DNA of 64,000 nt from Pseudoduganella namucuonensis (GCF_900116645.1 NZ_FPBO01000021.1:82006-146005), one strand, 5' to 3'. Positions 1-9,177 are shown, counted from the stretch's first letter. Program-made: numbers and translations. Notes: generated by a model from the letters alone, not told the origin.

Positions 1-1
1 C

Positions 2-388
2 GCCGGGGGGCTTGATTCCGACCCGGCGCTGGACCCGGACCGCGCCAGCGCCCTGTTCCGCATCGTGCAGGAGGCGCTGACCAACATCGCCAAGCACGCG
101 CGCGCCAGCCGCGTCACCGTCAAGCTGGGCCGCAGCCGCCACCACCTGAGCCTGCGGATCGCCGACAACGGCCGCGGCATCGCCCCGGCCGACCGCGCCA
201 AGCCGCAGTCCTTCGGCCTGCGCGGCATGGCCGAGCGCGCCGCCGCGCTGGGCGGCACCTTGACGGTGGAGCACGCCGCCGGCGGCGGCACCGTGGTGGC
301 GATCCGGATCCGGCGCGCGGGCGGGCCCGACGATCGGCGCCCGCCCTCGCCGGGCGCGCCCGGGGGCGCTACAATAGGGAATGATTAA
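2..388 (+). CDS. Sensor histidine kinase, C-terminal ATPase domain (5' end outside window)
   Basis: This is the tail of a two-component sensor kinase; its start and any sensing or membrane part lie before the window. The visible 128 residues form a HATPase_c domain: an N box around RIVQEALTNIAKHA, a G1 box DNGRGI and a G2 box GLRGMAERA. A QEALTN-type N box and a compact GLRGM lid are characteristic of NarX/DegS-like (HisKA_3) kinases, which phosphorylate LuxR-type regulators. Such a regulator begins 30 bases downstream on the same strand, so the two probably form one operon and a cognate pair. The last 25 or so residues are Gly/Pro/Arg-rich and look like a disordered tail. The signal sensed cannot be inferred. 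Confidence 0.88.
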   Translation, partial: AGGLDSDPALDPDRASALFRIVQEALTNIAKHARASRVTVKLGRSRHHLSLRIADNGRGIAPADRAKPQSFGLRGMAERAAALGGTLTVEHAAGGGTVVAIRIRRAGGPDDRRPPSPGAPGGATIGND

Positions 389-418
389 TATTGCCATGCT
401 GAAATACCCAGCCACCCC

Positions 419-1066
419 ATGACAGACAAAGCCCTCATCAAGGTCTTCATCGCCGACGACCACGCCATCGTGCGCGAAGGCTTGAAACAAATCCTGGCCG
501 ACACCCGCGACATCGTGGTGGCCGGCGAGGCCGAAAACGGCAACGACGCCATCAAGCTGTTCCGCAAGTCCGGCTGCCACGTGGTGCTGCTCGACATCTC
601 GCTGCCGGACAAGAGCGGCATCGACGTGCTCAAGCAGATCAAGAAGGACAAACCGGAATTGGCGGTGCTGATGCTGTCCATGCACCGCGAGGACCAGTAC
701 GCGATCCGCTCGCTCAAGGCCGGCGCGGCCGGCTACCTGACCAAGCAGAGCGCGCCCAGGGAGCTGGTGACGGCGATCCGGCAGGTGGCCGGGGGGTTAA
801 AATACGTCAGCCCGGCGCTGGCCCAGGAACTGGCCAACCACGTCGGGGTCGACCACGAGGCGCCCGCCCACGAGACCCTGTCCGACCGCGAATACCAGAC
901 CCTGCTGATGATCGCCTCCGGCAAGACGGTGAGCGTGATCGCCAGGGAGCTGTCGCTGTCGGTCAAGACGGTCAGCGAGTACCGCGCCCGGCTGCTGGTG
1001 AAAATGAATTTAAAAAACAGCGCGGAATTGACGCACTATGCCATCAAGAACCAGCTGATCGAATAG
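419..1066 (+). CDS. LuxR/NarL-family response regulator
   Basis: A 215-residue DNA-binding response regulator. Residues 7-125 are a receiver domain: acidic pair ADD at 12-14, phospho-acceptor Asp59 in VVLLDISLPD, and a conserved Lys in GYLTKQSAP. Residues about 150-212 are a GerE-type helix-turn-helix (LSDREYQTLLMIASGKT...VKTVSEYRARLLVKMNL). It follows the kinase gene by 30 bases and is very probably phosphorylated by it. No Shine-Dalgarno stands out before the ATG. Its targets are unknown; proximity to flagellar genes is suggestive only. The 143-base spacer after it contains a small inverted repeat (TGAAAT-N5-ATTTCA, 1076-1092) but no clear terminator. Confidence 0.93.
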   Translation: MTDKALIKVFIADDHAIVREGLKQILADTRDIVVAGEAENGNDAIKLFRKSGCHVVLLDISLPDKSGIDVLKQIKKDKPELAVLMLSMHREDQYAIRSLKAGAAGYLTKQSAPRELVTAIRQVAGGLKYVSPALAQELANHVGVDHEAPAHETLSDREYQTLLMIASGKTVSVIARELSLSVKTVSEYRARLLVKMNLKNSAELTHYAIKNQLIE

Positions 1067-1209
1067 CCACTTGCCTGAAATGCATTATTTCATGCCGCAA
1101 AGTAAAAGCATTTCCTCCCGCTAATTCGCGCATCGGGGGCCGGCGCCGTGGACTATCATGAATTCAGTCACCACTTATAACTAGATAAAAACCGAGGCCC
1201 GCGCGTCAC

Positions 1210-2805
1210 ATGTCCAGCAAATCGTCCCCTCCTGCCGCGATGGAGCAGAATCCGGCCGACATCGCACGCGAAGCATTCCGCCGCCTGGCCACGCGCCGCA
1301 TCGCGCCGACGCCGGAAGCCTACCGCGACATCTACAACGAGATCGCCGGCGTGCCCACGCCGCCGGCGCTGGCCGGCACCGCCGCGCCCGAGGCCAGGCC
1401 CGACGCCGGGCCCGAGTTGATGCTGTACCAGTTCGCCAGCCGCCTGTCCGACCAGCCGGGCGACATGGCCGAGTTCGGCCGCCGCCTGAACCGGGCCGTC
1501 AAGGGCCGCGACTGGGACGGCTACGCCCGCGCGCTGGCGCAGCTGGCCGAGCGGCCGCTGCCGGCCAAGCGCGGCATCGACCTGGCCGAGCTGCCGGACG
1601 GCGAGCACACCAAAATGCTGCGCGACATGCTGAGCCGCACCCTGAGCTTCGCGGTGGCCTCGCTGCTGAGCGGCACGCCGGCCCTGATGACCGAGGCCGA
1701 GGCGCTGGGCGCCGCCACCAAGGAGGCGCACACCGAGGCGGCGCTGGCCGAGATCGGCCTGCGCCTGAAGCAGCTGTGCTACCAGATCGAACTGAAGAGC
1801 GGCGACACGGGCGAGCAGCAGGAATTGCTGCTGCGCCTGTTCCGCCTGCTGCTGGAGAACGTCAGCGGCCTGCTGGACGACGACTCCTGGCTGCGCGGCC
1901 AGATCGACGCGGTGCAGAACCTGATCGCCGGCCCGCTGGACCAGCGCACGCTGGAGGAGGCCACGCGCAGCCTGAAGGACGTGATCTACAAGCAAAGCCA
2001 GCTCAAGCACAGCCTGTCGGACGTCAAGCTCACCGTCAAGAACATGATGATGACCTTCATCGACCGCCTGGGCCAGGTGGCGGCCTCGACCGGCGACTTC
2101 CACGAGAAGATCGGCGGCTATTCCGAGAAGATCAGCCGGGCCGAGGACATCAACGAGCTGAACCAGATCCTCGACGACGTGCTGAAGGAAACGCGCATCG
2201 TCCAGAACGAGGCCCTCAAGGCGCGCGACAACATGGTGATGGCGCGCCAGGAGGTGCAGGACGCCGAGGCCCGCATCCACCAGCTGGAGGCCAAGCTGCA
2301 GCATATGAGCGAGCTGGTGCGCGAGGACCAGCTGACGGGCAGCCTGAACCGGCGCGGCCTGGACGACGTGTTCGAGCGCGAGATGGCGCGCGCCGACCGC
2401 CGCGGCACGCCGCTGTGCATCGCGGTGCTGGACCTGGACGATTTCAAGCGCCTCAACGACACCTACGGCCACATCGCCGGCGACGGCGCGCTCAAGCACC
2501 TGGTCAAGATCGTCAAGGACACGATACGCTCGATGGACGTGGTGGCCCGCTTCGGCGGCGAGGAATTCCTGATCCTGCTGCCCGAGACCACCATCGAGGC
2601 GGCCTCGCAGACCATGACGCGGCTGCAGCGCGAGCTGACCCGCCACTTCTTCATGCACGACAACGAGAAGGTGCTGATCACCTTCTCGGCCGGGGTGGCG
2701 CTGCGCCGTCCGAACGAGGACCAGACCGAACTGGTCAAGCGCGCCGACAAGGCCATGTACCAGGCCAAGCAGACCGGCAAGAACCGGGTGGTGATCGCCG
2801 AATAA
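1210..2805 (+). CDS. Diguanylate cyclase (GGDEF domain)
   Basis: A 531-residue protein that should make cyclic di-GMP from two GTP. The GGDEF domain starts near residue 371 (REDQLTGSLNRRGLDDVF) and runs to the end. The active-site loop reads GGEEF near residue 449, and an intact inhibitory I-site RSMD stands five residues before it, so product feedback is expected. The first 330 residues are mostly helical with no recognised sensor domain and no membrane segment, and a coiled coil (about 300-365) leads into the cyclase, as in soluble dimerising cyclases. There is no EAL domain. With the PilZ protein YcgR encoded at 11479-12240 it could tie flagellar output to c-di-GMP; that link is inference. 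An intrinsic terminator follows directly. Confidence 0.93.
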   Translation: MSSKSSPPAAMEQNPADIAREAFRRLATRRIAPTPEAYRDIYNEIAGVPTPPALAGTAAPEARPDAGPELMLYQFASRLSDQPGDMAEFGRRLNRAVKGRDWDGYARALAQLAERPLPAKRGIDLAELPDGEHTKMLRDMLSRTLSFAVASLLSGTPALMTEAEALGAATKEAHTEAALAEIGLRLKQLCYQIELKSGDTGEQQELLLRLFRLLLENVSGLLDDDSWLRGQIDAVQNLIAGPLDQRTLEEATRSLKDVIYKQSQLKHSLSDVKLTVKNMMMTFIDRLGQVAASTGDFHEKIGGYSEKISRAEDINELNQILDDVLKETRIVQNEALKARDNMVMARQEVQDAEARIHQLEAKLQHMSELVREDQLTGSLNRRGLDDVFEREMARADRRGTPLCIAVLDLDDFKRLNDTYGHIAGDGALKHLVKIVKDTIRSMDVVARFGGEEFLILLPETTIEAASQTMTRLQRELTRHFFMHDNEKVLITFSAGVALRRPNEDQTELVKRADKAMYQAKQTGKNRVVIAE

Positions 2806-2831
2806 GCCGGCTTGCCCCCAGGACGCCCGAC

Positions 2832-2856
2832 GGCCCGCCCAGCGCGGGCCTTTTTT
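2832..2856 (+). terminator. Intrinsic terminator after the diguanylate cyclase
   Basis: GGCCCGC and GCGGGCC form a 7-bp GC stem around a 5-base loop, followed directly by six T. It lies 26 bases after the cyclase stop codon. Confidence 0.8.
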
Positions 2857-2881
2857 CTGCCCGGACGGGAAATTGAATTTC

Positions 2882-2911
2882 TTGCAAGAAATACATTCCA
2901 CGTGGTAACAT
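2882..2911 (+). promoter_or_regulatory. Possible sigma-70 type promoter for the small secreted protein
   Basis: TTGCAA and TAACAT separated by 18 bases, in a locally AT-richer stretch just after the terminator and about 30 bases before the next start codon. Both boxes are imperfect, so this is tentative. Confidence 0.3.
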
Positions 2912-2939
2912 AGATTTCCTTGCAACTCCGCCGAGGGCT

Positions 2940-3425
2940 ATGAGCAGACTCAAAAAAAGCATCCTGTGGCTTTCCACCGCCATGCTGCCCCACGGCGCGG
3001 GGGCGACGATGCTGCACGCCAAAATGAACGTCGAGCGCAACGACGTCGCCGTCGTCTCGCCCCCGCCCGCCATCGCCAGCGTCAACCCGTCCGGCGAGGG
3101 ACACGGCAAGACCGGCGCCCAGGTGGACACCGCCGCGCGGGCGGCCGCCATCGAGTCCTACCGCACGCCGCTGGCGGGCGACAAGGCGGGCGTCGCGGGC
3201 CCGGGCCTCCCGGGCGACTTCCCGCTCGACGCCGAGCTTCGCTACGCCAACGAATTGAGCACGCTGACCATCCACACCGTCGCCTGGCAGGGCAGCTTCA
3301 ACGACTTCGCCGGACCATACACTCCCCTGCCCCGCTATCGGCCCCGGCGCAGCCTGGCCGCGGGCGCCCCGCAACCCTATCGGCGCCTGCGCCCATGGGA
3401 GCCGGGCCGGCCATACCGCCGCTAA
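2940..3425 (+). CDS. Hypothetical small secreted protein
   Basis: A 161-residue protein I do not recognise. The start is supported by a GAGGG just upstream of the ATG. The N terminus has a basic stretch (SRLKK), a short hydrophobic core (ILWLSTAML) and AGA at about residues 20-22, a plausible signal peptide, so export is likely. The rest is Ala/Pro/Gly-rich and the last 50 residues are Pro/Arg/Tyr-rich, probably disordered. No catalytic motif or cysteine pair is visible. It stands alone between a terminator and the flagellin promoter region, so its neighbours give no clue. It could also be a spurious ORF in GC-rich DNA, but the start signals argue for a real gene. Confidence 0.5.
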   Translation: MSRLKKSILWLSTAMLPHGAGATMLHAKMNVERNDVAVVSPPPAIASVNPSGEGHGKTGAQVDTAARAAAIESYRTPLAGDKAGVAGPGLPGDFPLDAELRYANELSTLTIHTVAWQGSFNDFAGPYTPLPRYRPRRSLAAGAPQPYRRLRPWEPGRPYRR

Positions 3426-3495
3426 GGCGCCGTTTCCGGCCGGCGCCGTGGCGTTTCCGCCCCGCCACACCCCTAAAAAATAATTATTTTCACCC

Positions 3496-3522
3496 TAAAG
3501 TTCGCCGAAAACACGCCGCTTA
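3496..3522 (+). promoter_or_regulatory. Sigma-28 (FliA) promoter of fliC
   Basis: TAAAGTTC - 11 bases - GCCGCTTA against the FliA consensus TAAAGTTT-N11-GCCGATAA: 7 of 8 matches at -35 and 6 of 8 at -10, with exact spacing. It gives a leader of roughly 175 bases before fliC. The region around it (3470-3600) is markedly more AT-rich than its surroundings. Confidence 0.85.
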
Positions 3523-3705
3523 AGCGTGCATGCTTGAGGGAATTGTAGGGCCAAGGCAAAAAATTTAAGCCGATTTTCTCCCTTAATTTTCCCATGGGGC
3601 AACCGTTACCCATTACAACAGCGGCTTGATCGTCTCGGAACAGCGAGGCGGGCCAAAGTGAAATGAGCACACAGCCCAACAGTAGTAAAGCTTCGGAGAA
3701 ACATC

Positions 3706-5205
3706 ATGGCCCAAACCATCAACACCAACATTGCCTCCCTGAACTCGCAACGCAACCTGAATTCGTCGCAATCCGCGTTGTCCACCTCCCTGCAACGCCT
3801 GTCGTCGGGCCTGCGCATCAACAGCGCGAAGGACGACGCCGCGGGTCTGGCAATTTCGGAACGCTTCACTTCGCAAGTTCGCGGCAATAACCAGGCGGCC
3901 CGCAACGCCAACGACGGCATCTCGCTGGCGCAAACGGCCGAGGGTGGCTTGAGCACCGCAGGCGACCTGCTGCAGCGTATCCGCGAACTGGCCGTGCAGT
4001 CCGCCAACGGCTCGAACTCCGCTTCCGACCGCAAATCGATCCAGAACGAGGTGGCCGCACTGTCCTCGGAACTGAACCGCGTTGCCGAAAGCACCCAGTT
4101 CAACGGCCAGAACGTGCTGGACGGCACCCTGACCAACACCCAGTTCCAGGTGGGCGCGAACTCGAACCAGACCATCAACATCGGTGTGCAGAGCGCCAAG
4201 GCGACCGACATCGGCAACAACACCATCAAGCCGGTGGACATCGCCGCGTCGCAATCGCAAGCCGTCGCCGGCCTGGCCAACAACGTCACCGACGACACGC
4301 TGAACGTCAGCTCCGGCGCCGGCATCAGCACCCAGGTGTTCGTCAACGCCGGCGACAGCGCCAAGGCGATCGCGGCCGCCACCAACGCCAACACCAGCAC
4401 CAGCGGTGTCAGCGCCCAGGCGAAAACCACGGCGACCATTTCCGGCATCGCCGACGGCTCGGTGCAGTTCCAACTGCGCGGCGCCAACTCGCTGGCCAAC
4501 GACTCCGGCTCCTCGGCCGTGACGATTTCGGCCAACGTGTCCGGCGGCGACCTGTCGGCCCTGGCGCAAGCCATCAACGCCCAGTCCGCCACGACCAACG
4601 TGACCGCCACCATCAAGGTCGATTCGACCGGCGCCAAGGAACTGGAACTGGCCGACAACACCGGCAACGACATCCAGATCGAGGAAACCGACGCCACCGC
4701 CAACACCGCGATGGCCGCGGCGCAGGTGCGCGGCGCCGACCTGGGCGACGGCACCGCCGGCGCGAGCGTGGCCATGGCCGGCCAGGCGACCATCGGCGGC
4801 CGCGTCGAGTTCTCGTCGGATTCGGGCTTCTCGATCACCGCCACCACCACCACCGTGACCGGCGCGACCACCGTGGGCTCGAACCTGAGCTCGGTGTCCA
4901 ACATCGACGTGAGCACCGTGGAAGGCTCGAACGACGCGCTGCTGACCATCGACGCCGCGCTGAACTCGATCAACAGCAACCGCGCCTCGCTGGGTGCGAT
5001 CCAGAACCGCTTCGCTTCGACGATCTCGAACCTGCAGACCACGACGGAAAACCTGTCGGCGTCCCGCAGCCGTATTCAAGACACCGACTTCGCGGCGGAA
5101 ACGGCCCTGCTGACCCGCGGCCAGATCCTGCAACAGGCTGGCACCGCCATCCTGGCGCAAGCGAACTCGTTGCCGAACGGCGTGCTGTCCCTGCTGCGTG
5201 GCTAA
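3706..5205 (+). CDS. fliC: Flagellin
   Basis: Structural subunit of the flagellar filament, 499 residues. The N-terminal D0/D1 region (about 1-140) is classical: MAQTINTNIASLNSQRNL, LSSGLRINSAKDDAAGLAI and SLAQTAEGGL. The C-terminal D0/D1 region (about 405-499) ends in ILAQANSLPNGVLSLLRG. Residues about 175-395 form the surface-exposed variable domain, rich in Thr, Ala, Asn and Gly and without Cys. A good ribosome site (CGGAGAAA) precedes the ATG. It is transcribed from a sigma-28 promoter and closed by a strong terminator, so it is monocistronic and probably highly expressed. It is the only flagellin in the window. Secretion depends on the FliS chaperone encoded downstream. Confidence 0.98.
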   Translation: MAQTINTNIASLNSQRNLNSSQSALSTSLQRLSSGLRINSAKDDAAGLAISERFTSQVRGNNQAARNANDGISLAQTAEGGLSTAGDLLQRIRELAVQSANGSNSASDRKSIQNEVAALSSELNRVAESTQFNGQNVLDGTLTNTQFQVGANSNQTINIGVQSAKATDIGNNTIKPVDIAASQSQAVAGLANNVTDDTLNVSSGAGISTQVFVNAGDSAKAIAAATNANTSTSGVSAQAKTTATISGIADGSVQFQLRGANSLANDSGSSAVTISANVSGGDLSALAQAINAQSATTNVTATIKVDSTGAKELELADNTGNDIQIEETDATANTAMAAAQVRGADLGDGTAGASVAMAGQATIGGRVEFSSDSGFSITATTTTVTGATTVGSNLSSVSNIDVSTVEGSNDALLTIDAALNSINSNRASLGAIQNRFASTISNLQTTTENLSASRSRIQDTDFAAETALLTRGQILQQAGTAILAQANSLPNGVLSLLRG

Positions 5206-5245
5206 TCCCGCGCAACAGATGGTTAGCCATCGTTGATAACCGGTT

Positions 5246-5276
5246 CCCCGGCTGATTTTGTCAGCCGGGGATTTTT
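5246..5276 (+). terminator. Intrinsic terminator of fliC
   Basis: A perfect 10-bp stem CCCCGGCTGA/TCAGCCGGGG with loop TTTTG, then A and five T. It separates fliC from flaG. Confidence 0.92.
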
Positions 5277-5291
5277 CGCAAAGGAAGCATC

Positions 5292-5669
5292 ATGACTATC
5301 GACTCCATCAGCGCCGCCGGGCCGTCCCGCCCGGCCGAGCGCGCGGCCGCCGCCGTGGATGCGGTGGCGACGCACGCGACCGGCCAGGCACCCGCCACCG
5401 CGCTGGCCACCGCCAACGCGGTCAAGGCGCCCGCCCCTGCCCCGACGCTGGAACAGGTGAACCAGGCGGTGTCGGAATTGAACAAGGCGTCCCAGGCGAA
5501 ATCGCAGGGACTCGAGTTTTCCGTCGACAACGACAGCAAGCGCACCATCGTCAAGGTGGTCGACCAGACCACCAAGGAAGTGCTGCGCCAGATCCCGTCG
5601 CCCGAGGCGCTGGAAATCGCGAAGTCGCTCGACAACGCCAAAGGCTTGCTGATCAGGCAAACCGCCTGA
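5292..5669 (+). CDS. flaG: FlaG family protein
   Basis: A 125-residue FlaG protein. The conserved FlaG domain fills the C-terminal 70 residues: LEFSVDNDSKRTIVKVVDQTTKEVLRQIPSPEALEIAKSL. The first 55 residues are an Ala/Pro-rich leader. The start follows AAGGAAG. FlaG proteins are encoded between flagellin and the filament cap in many bacteria and have been linked to filament length; the exact action is not settled. Here it lies just after the fliC terminator, so expression relies on readthrough or an unseen promoter. Confidence 0.93.
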   Translation: MTIDSISAAGPSRPAERAAAAVDAVATHATGQAPATALATANAVKAPAPAPTLEQVNQAVSELNKASQAKSQGLEFSVDNDSKRTIVKVVDQTTKEVLRQIPSPEALEIAKSLDNAKGLLIRQTA

Positions 5670-6014
5670 GACCGGCGCGTCCTCGCGCGCGCCGTCTTCC
5701 CCTCCGCCATGGCACCATGGTGGCGTACACTACGGGTATGGCCTGGACACCGCTGGCGGAGGCCGGCCCGGGCGGACCGTGCCGGCCGCGTCGTCGCGGC
5801 GCTTGCCGTGTTCCCCATCCACAACCGCTCCTCTCCTCCGCCGCTTCCCCGGCCATCCACGGCCCCGGCCGCGCGCCGTTCCGTTCTTTCCCGTTTTTGC
5901 CGCGTTTTTGCCACTTTTTTTAGCGAACTGTGAACAGGCTGGTAATTCCCCTTCTCAAGTCCTCTTTGAAAGTGCCGATAATGACTTAATCTAACGTTTT
6001 CGTAGGAGTACAAC
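5670..6014 (+). other. Spacer between flaG and fliD
   Basis: 345 bases without a credible gene. The first two thirds are GC-rich and show nothing I can call. The last 80 bases turn AT-richer and carry the sigma-28 promoter of fliD plus a strong AGGAG ribosome site seven bases before the GTG start. Confidence 0.7.
5955..5981 (+). promoter_or_regulatory. Sigma-28 (FliA) promoter of fliD operon
   Basis: TCAAGTCC - 11 bases - GCCGATAA. The -10 box is a perfect match to the FliA consensus and the -35 matches 5 of 8 with exact spacing. The start codon of fliD follows about 33 bases later. It probably drives fliD-fliS-fliT and perhaps the genes behind them. Confidence 0.8.
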
Positions 6015-8687
6015 GTGGGCATTTCCTCACCCGGCATAGGATCCAATCTGGACGTCAATGGCATCATCAGCAAGCTGATGGCCGTTGAAGCCGCGCCCGT
6101 CGCCTCCATCGACAAGAAATCGGCCAGCTACCTGGCCAAGGTGACGGCGTTCGGCACGCTGTCCGGCGCGCTGTCCACCTTCCAGAGCTCGCTGTCCAGC
6201 CTGACCTCGCTGTCCAGCTTCCAGGCCTTCACCGCCACCTCCAGCAACAGCGACATCCTCAGCGGCACGGCCACCAGCAAGGCCCAGGCCGGCACGTACA
6301 AGGTCGACATCAGCCAGGTGGCCCAGGCGCAGACGCTGGCCTCCGGCGGCTACAGCAAGCCCACCTCCACCATCGGGCTGGGCGGCAAGACCACCATCAA
6401 CATCTCGCTCGGCACCGTGGCCGGCGGCAGCTTCGGCCTGACCGGCGCCGCGCTCGGCACCGGCGTGCTGACCGGCGGCATCACGCCCGGCGCGCTGTCC
6501 ATCAACAACACGGCGATCGCCACCGACAGCGGCACGCGCAGCGCGAAACTGCTGGCCGACGCGATCAACGCGAAAAGCGCCACCACCGGCGTCAGCGCCA
6601 AGGCCGAGGCCACGCGGACCGCCGAGACCCTGTTCGGCGCGGCCGGCGCCACCAGCTACGGCGCGGTCGACACCTCCGGCGGCGGCACCTACAGCCTGTC
6701 CATCGCGGGCGTGGAGATCGCCAGCCAGGCGGCCGGCGTGGCCGCCGGCGCCGGCGTGGACGCGGCCGCCATCGACAGCGTGCTGGGCGGCTCGAACAGC
6801 GTGACCCAGGCGCTGGCCAACGCCAACATCACCTTCAGCGGCAGCGCCGCCGACGGCACGCTGCGCTTCTCCAACGCGGACGGCTCCAACATCGCCGTGG
6901 TGGAAACCGTGAGCGGCGGCGTGACCGGCGGCATCGGCAACAGCGGCACCGCCAACACCGGCTACAGCAGCACCGCCACCAGCTCGGTGTCGCTGCTGTC
7001 GAGCACGGGCACGCAGATCACGGTGGGCGGCAGCAACCCCGCCGCGGCCGGCCTGACCGCCGGGCTGGGCGGCACCTACCAGGGCGCCGCCTTCACCCAG
7101 GACGGCAGCCGCAGCAGCGGCAACATCGTCATCGACAGCACCAACAACACGCTGCAGGGCATCCGCGACGCCATCAACAAGGCCAATTTCGGCGTCACCG
7201 CCAGCATCATCTCGGACGGCAGCGCGACCAACCCCAACCACCTGGTGCTGACCTCCAGCGCCACCGGGGCCAACTCGAACATGCGCATCACCGTCAGCGG
7301 CAGCGGCGGCGACCCGGCCGACGCGGCCATCGAGGCGCTGCTGGCCTACGACCCGGGCGGCGTGCAGAACCTGAGCCAGAAAACGGCCGCGCAGGACACC
7401 CTGGCCAACGTCAACGGCATCGCCGTCACCAGCCACAGCACCAGCATCAGCGGCGCCGTCGAGGGCCTGACCTTCGCCGCCCAGAAGGTGGGCAGCGCCA
7501 GCCTGACCGTGGCCAAGGACACGGCCACCCTGACCTCGTCCATCAACGGCTTCGTCAAGGCCTACAACGAGCTGAGCACGCAGATCAAGTCGGTCAGCGG
7601 CTACGACCCGGAAACCAAGCAGGCCGGCCAGCTGCTGGGCGACTCGACGGTGCAGAACCTGCAAGCCTCGCTGCGCCGCCAGCTGACCGGCAGCATCAGC
7701 GGCCTGAGCGGCAGCAAGCTGACCACGCTGTCGCAGGTCGGCATCGCGTTCCAGAAGGACGGCACGCTGACCCTGGACTCGGCCAAGCTGCAAAAGGCCA
7801 TCACCAACAATTTCGGCGACATCGCCGGCCTGTTCGCGGCGGTCGGCCGCAGCACCGACGCCGAGGTCAGCTTCACCGGATCGACCTCGGCCACCAAGGC
7901 CGGCGACTACCTGGTGCAGGTCACGCGCCTGGCCAGCCAGGGCACCCTGACCAGCGCCGCGGCGCTGCCGGGCAGCACCACCATCGCCGACGACACCGTG
8001 TGGACGGTCAAGCTGAACGACTCGGTGCCCACCACCAGCAGCAACACCGCGTCCATCAGGCTGACCGCCGGCACCTACACGCCGCAGGACCTGGCCACCT
8101 TGCTGCAGGCCTCGATCAACGGCGCCAGCAACTTCAAGGACGCGGGCTCGACGGTGGAAGTGACGGTCAACGACGACGGCACGCTGAAGGTCAACTCGAC
8201 CAAATACGGTTCGAAATCGAACATCGCGCTCACCAGCGACACCGGCACCAGCGTGGCCAGCATCTTCGGCGGCGCCACGGCGACCGACGGCGTGGACGTG
8301 GCCGGCACCATCGGCGGCTTCTCGGCCACCGGCGACGGCCAGACGCTGACCGGCGGGCCGGGCGCGCCGGTCGAGGGCCTGAAACTCGAAGTGAAGGGCG
8401 ACACCCTGGGCAGCCGCGGCACCATCGGCTTCTCGCAGGGCTACGCCTACCAGATGGACACGCTGGCCAAGAGTTTCCTGGGCGCGAACGGCATCATCAC
8501 CGGGCGCACCAAGGGCATGAACGACACGGTCAAGGATCTGGCGAAACAGAAGGACGCGTTCAACGCCAAGCTGGTCGACATCGAGGCGCGCTACCGCAAG
8601 CAGTATTCGGCGCTGGACACGGCGTTGTCCAGCATGAGCACGACCGCCGCGTTCCTGACGCAGCAGTTCGCCAAGATGAACGCCTAG
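6015..8687 (+). CDS. fliD: Flagellar filament cap protein FliD (hook-associated protein 2)
   Basis: Caps the growing filament and folds incoming flagellin. The start is GTG, chosen because AGGAG sits seven bases upstream and the protein then begins MGISSPGIGSNLDVNGIISKL, the usual FliD N terminus. FliD_N covers about 1-100. FliD_C signatures start near residue 465 (DTLANVNGIAVTSHS, INGFVKAYNEL) and resume in the last 100 residues (GIITGRTKGMNDTVKDL...AFLTQQFAKMNA). At 890 residues it is about twice the common FliD length: a long Gly/Ser/Ala/Thr-rich stretch (about 130-460) and a second insertion (about 620-780) enlarge the outer domains. FliS and FliT follow directly. Confidence 0.95.
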   Translation: MGISSPGIGSNLDVNGIISKLMAVEAAPVASIDKKSASYLAKVTAFGTLSGALSTFQSSLSSLTSLSSFQAFTATSSNSDILSGTATSKAQAGTYKVDISQVAQAQTLASGGYSKPTSTIGLGGKTTINISLGTVAGGSFGLTGAALGTGVLTGGITPGALSINNTAIATDSGTRSAKLLADAINAKSATTGVSAKAEATRTAETLFGAAGATSYGAVDTSGGGTYSLSIAGVEIASQAAGVAAGAGVDAAAIDSVLGGSNSVTQALANANITFSGSAADGTLRFSNADGSNIAVVETVSGGVTGGIGNSGTANTGYSSTATSSVSLLSSTGTQITVGGSNPAAAGLTAGLGGTYQGAAFTQDGSRSSGNIVIDSTNNTLQGIRDAINKANFGVTASIISDGSATNPNHLVLTSSATGANSNMRITVSGSGGDPADAAIEALLAYDPGGVQNLSQKTAAQDTLANVNGIAVTSHSTSISGAVEGLTFAAQKVGSASLTVAKDTATLTSSINGFVKAYNELSTQIKSVSGYDPETKQAGQLLGDSTVQNLQASLRRQLTGSISGLSGSKLTTLSQVGIAFQKDGTLTLDSAKLQKAITNNFGDIAGLFAAVGRSTDAEVSFTGSTSATKAGDYLVQVTRLASQGTLTSAAALPGSTTIADDTVWTVKLNDSVPTTSSNTASIRLTAGTYTPQDLATLLQASINGASNFKDAGSTVEVTVNDDGTLKVNSTKYGSKSNIALTSDTGTSVASIFGGATATDGVDVAGTIGGFSATGDGQTLTGGPGAPVEGLKLEVKGDTLGSRGTIGFSQGYAYQMDTLAKSFLGANGIITGRTKGMNDTVKDLAKQKDAFNAKLVDIEARYRKQYSALDTALSSMSTTAAFLTQQFAKMNA

Positions 8688-8724
8688 AAAATCAAAGCAG
8701 TGCAACAAGCAGAGGAGAAATAGT

Positions 8725-9174
8725 ATGTTCGGATCAAGGCAAACCGGCGTCAATGCCTACGCGAAAGTGGGCATGGAGACCGGCGTGGTCGCGGCCAGCC
8801 CGCATAAACTGATCGTCATGCTGTTTGACGGCGCGCTGGTGTCGATCAGCAACGCGCTGATGAATATGCGCTCCGGCAACATCGGCGAAAAAGGCAAGGC
8901 CATCTCCAAGGCCATCATGATCATCGACAGCGGCCTGCGCGCCGCGCTCGACAAGAAGGTGGGCGGCGAGATCGCCGAGGGCCTGGACGCCCTGTATGAA
9001 TACATGAGCGGGCGCCTGCTGACGGCCAACCTGAAGAACGACCCGGCCATCCTGGAGGAGGTGCAGCGCCTGCTCACCGAGCTGCGCGACGCCTGGAACC
9101 AGATCGGCGACACGCCCAAGGCGCCGCAAGCGGCCGCCCCCTCCTCCCTGGCCAACAAATACGCGAGCGCCTGA
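8725..9174 (+). CDS. fliS: Flagellin chaperone FliS
   Basis: Export chaperone that binds the C terminus of flagellin and prevents premature polymerisation in the cytoplasm. 149 residues; the core is typical: NAYAKVGMETGVVAASPHKL, LIVMLFDGAL, and a C-terminal helical bundle ending in LLTELRDAWNQIG. It starts 37 bases after fliD behind AGGAG, and its stop is three bases before the next start, so fliD-fliS-fliT is one transcript. Confidence 0.96.
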   Translation: MFGSRQTGVNAYAKVGMETGVVAASPHKLIVMLFDGALVSISNALMNMRSGNIGEKGKAISKAIMIIDSGLRAALDKKVGGEIAEGLDALYEYMSGRLLTANLKNDPAILEEVQRLLTELRDAWNQIGDTPKAPQAAAPSSLANKYASA

Positions 9175-9177
9175 CCC

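Noticed and set aside
3569..3576. GCCGATTT resembling a FliA -10 box before fliC
   Set aside because: No -35 element is found 11 bases upstream, whereas 3496-3522 has both boxes.
3606..5160. Two long minus-strand ORFs opposite fliC
   Set aside because: Their protein sequences are low-complexity mirror images of flagellin codons and have no start signals; fliC itself is unambiguous.
5709..5933. Small ORFs in the flaG-fliD spacer
   Set aside because: No ribosome sites, overlapping frames with Pro/Arg-rich nonsense, and one runs into the fliD promoter.
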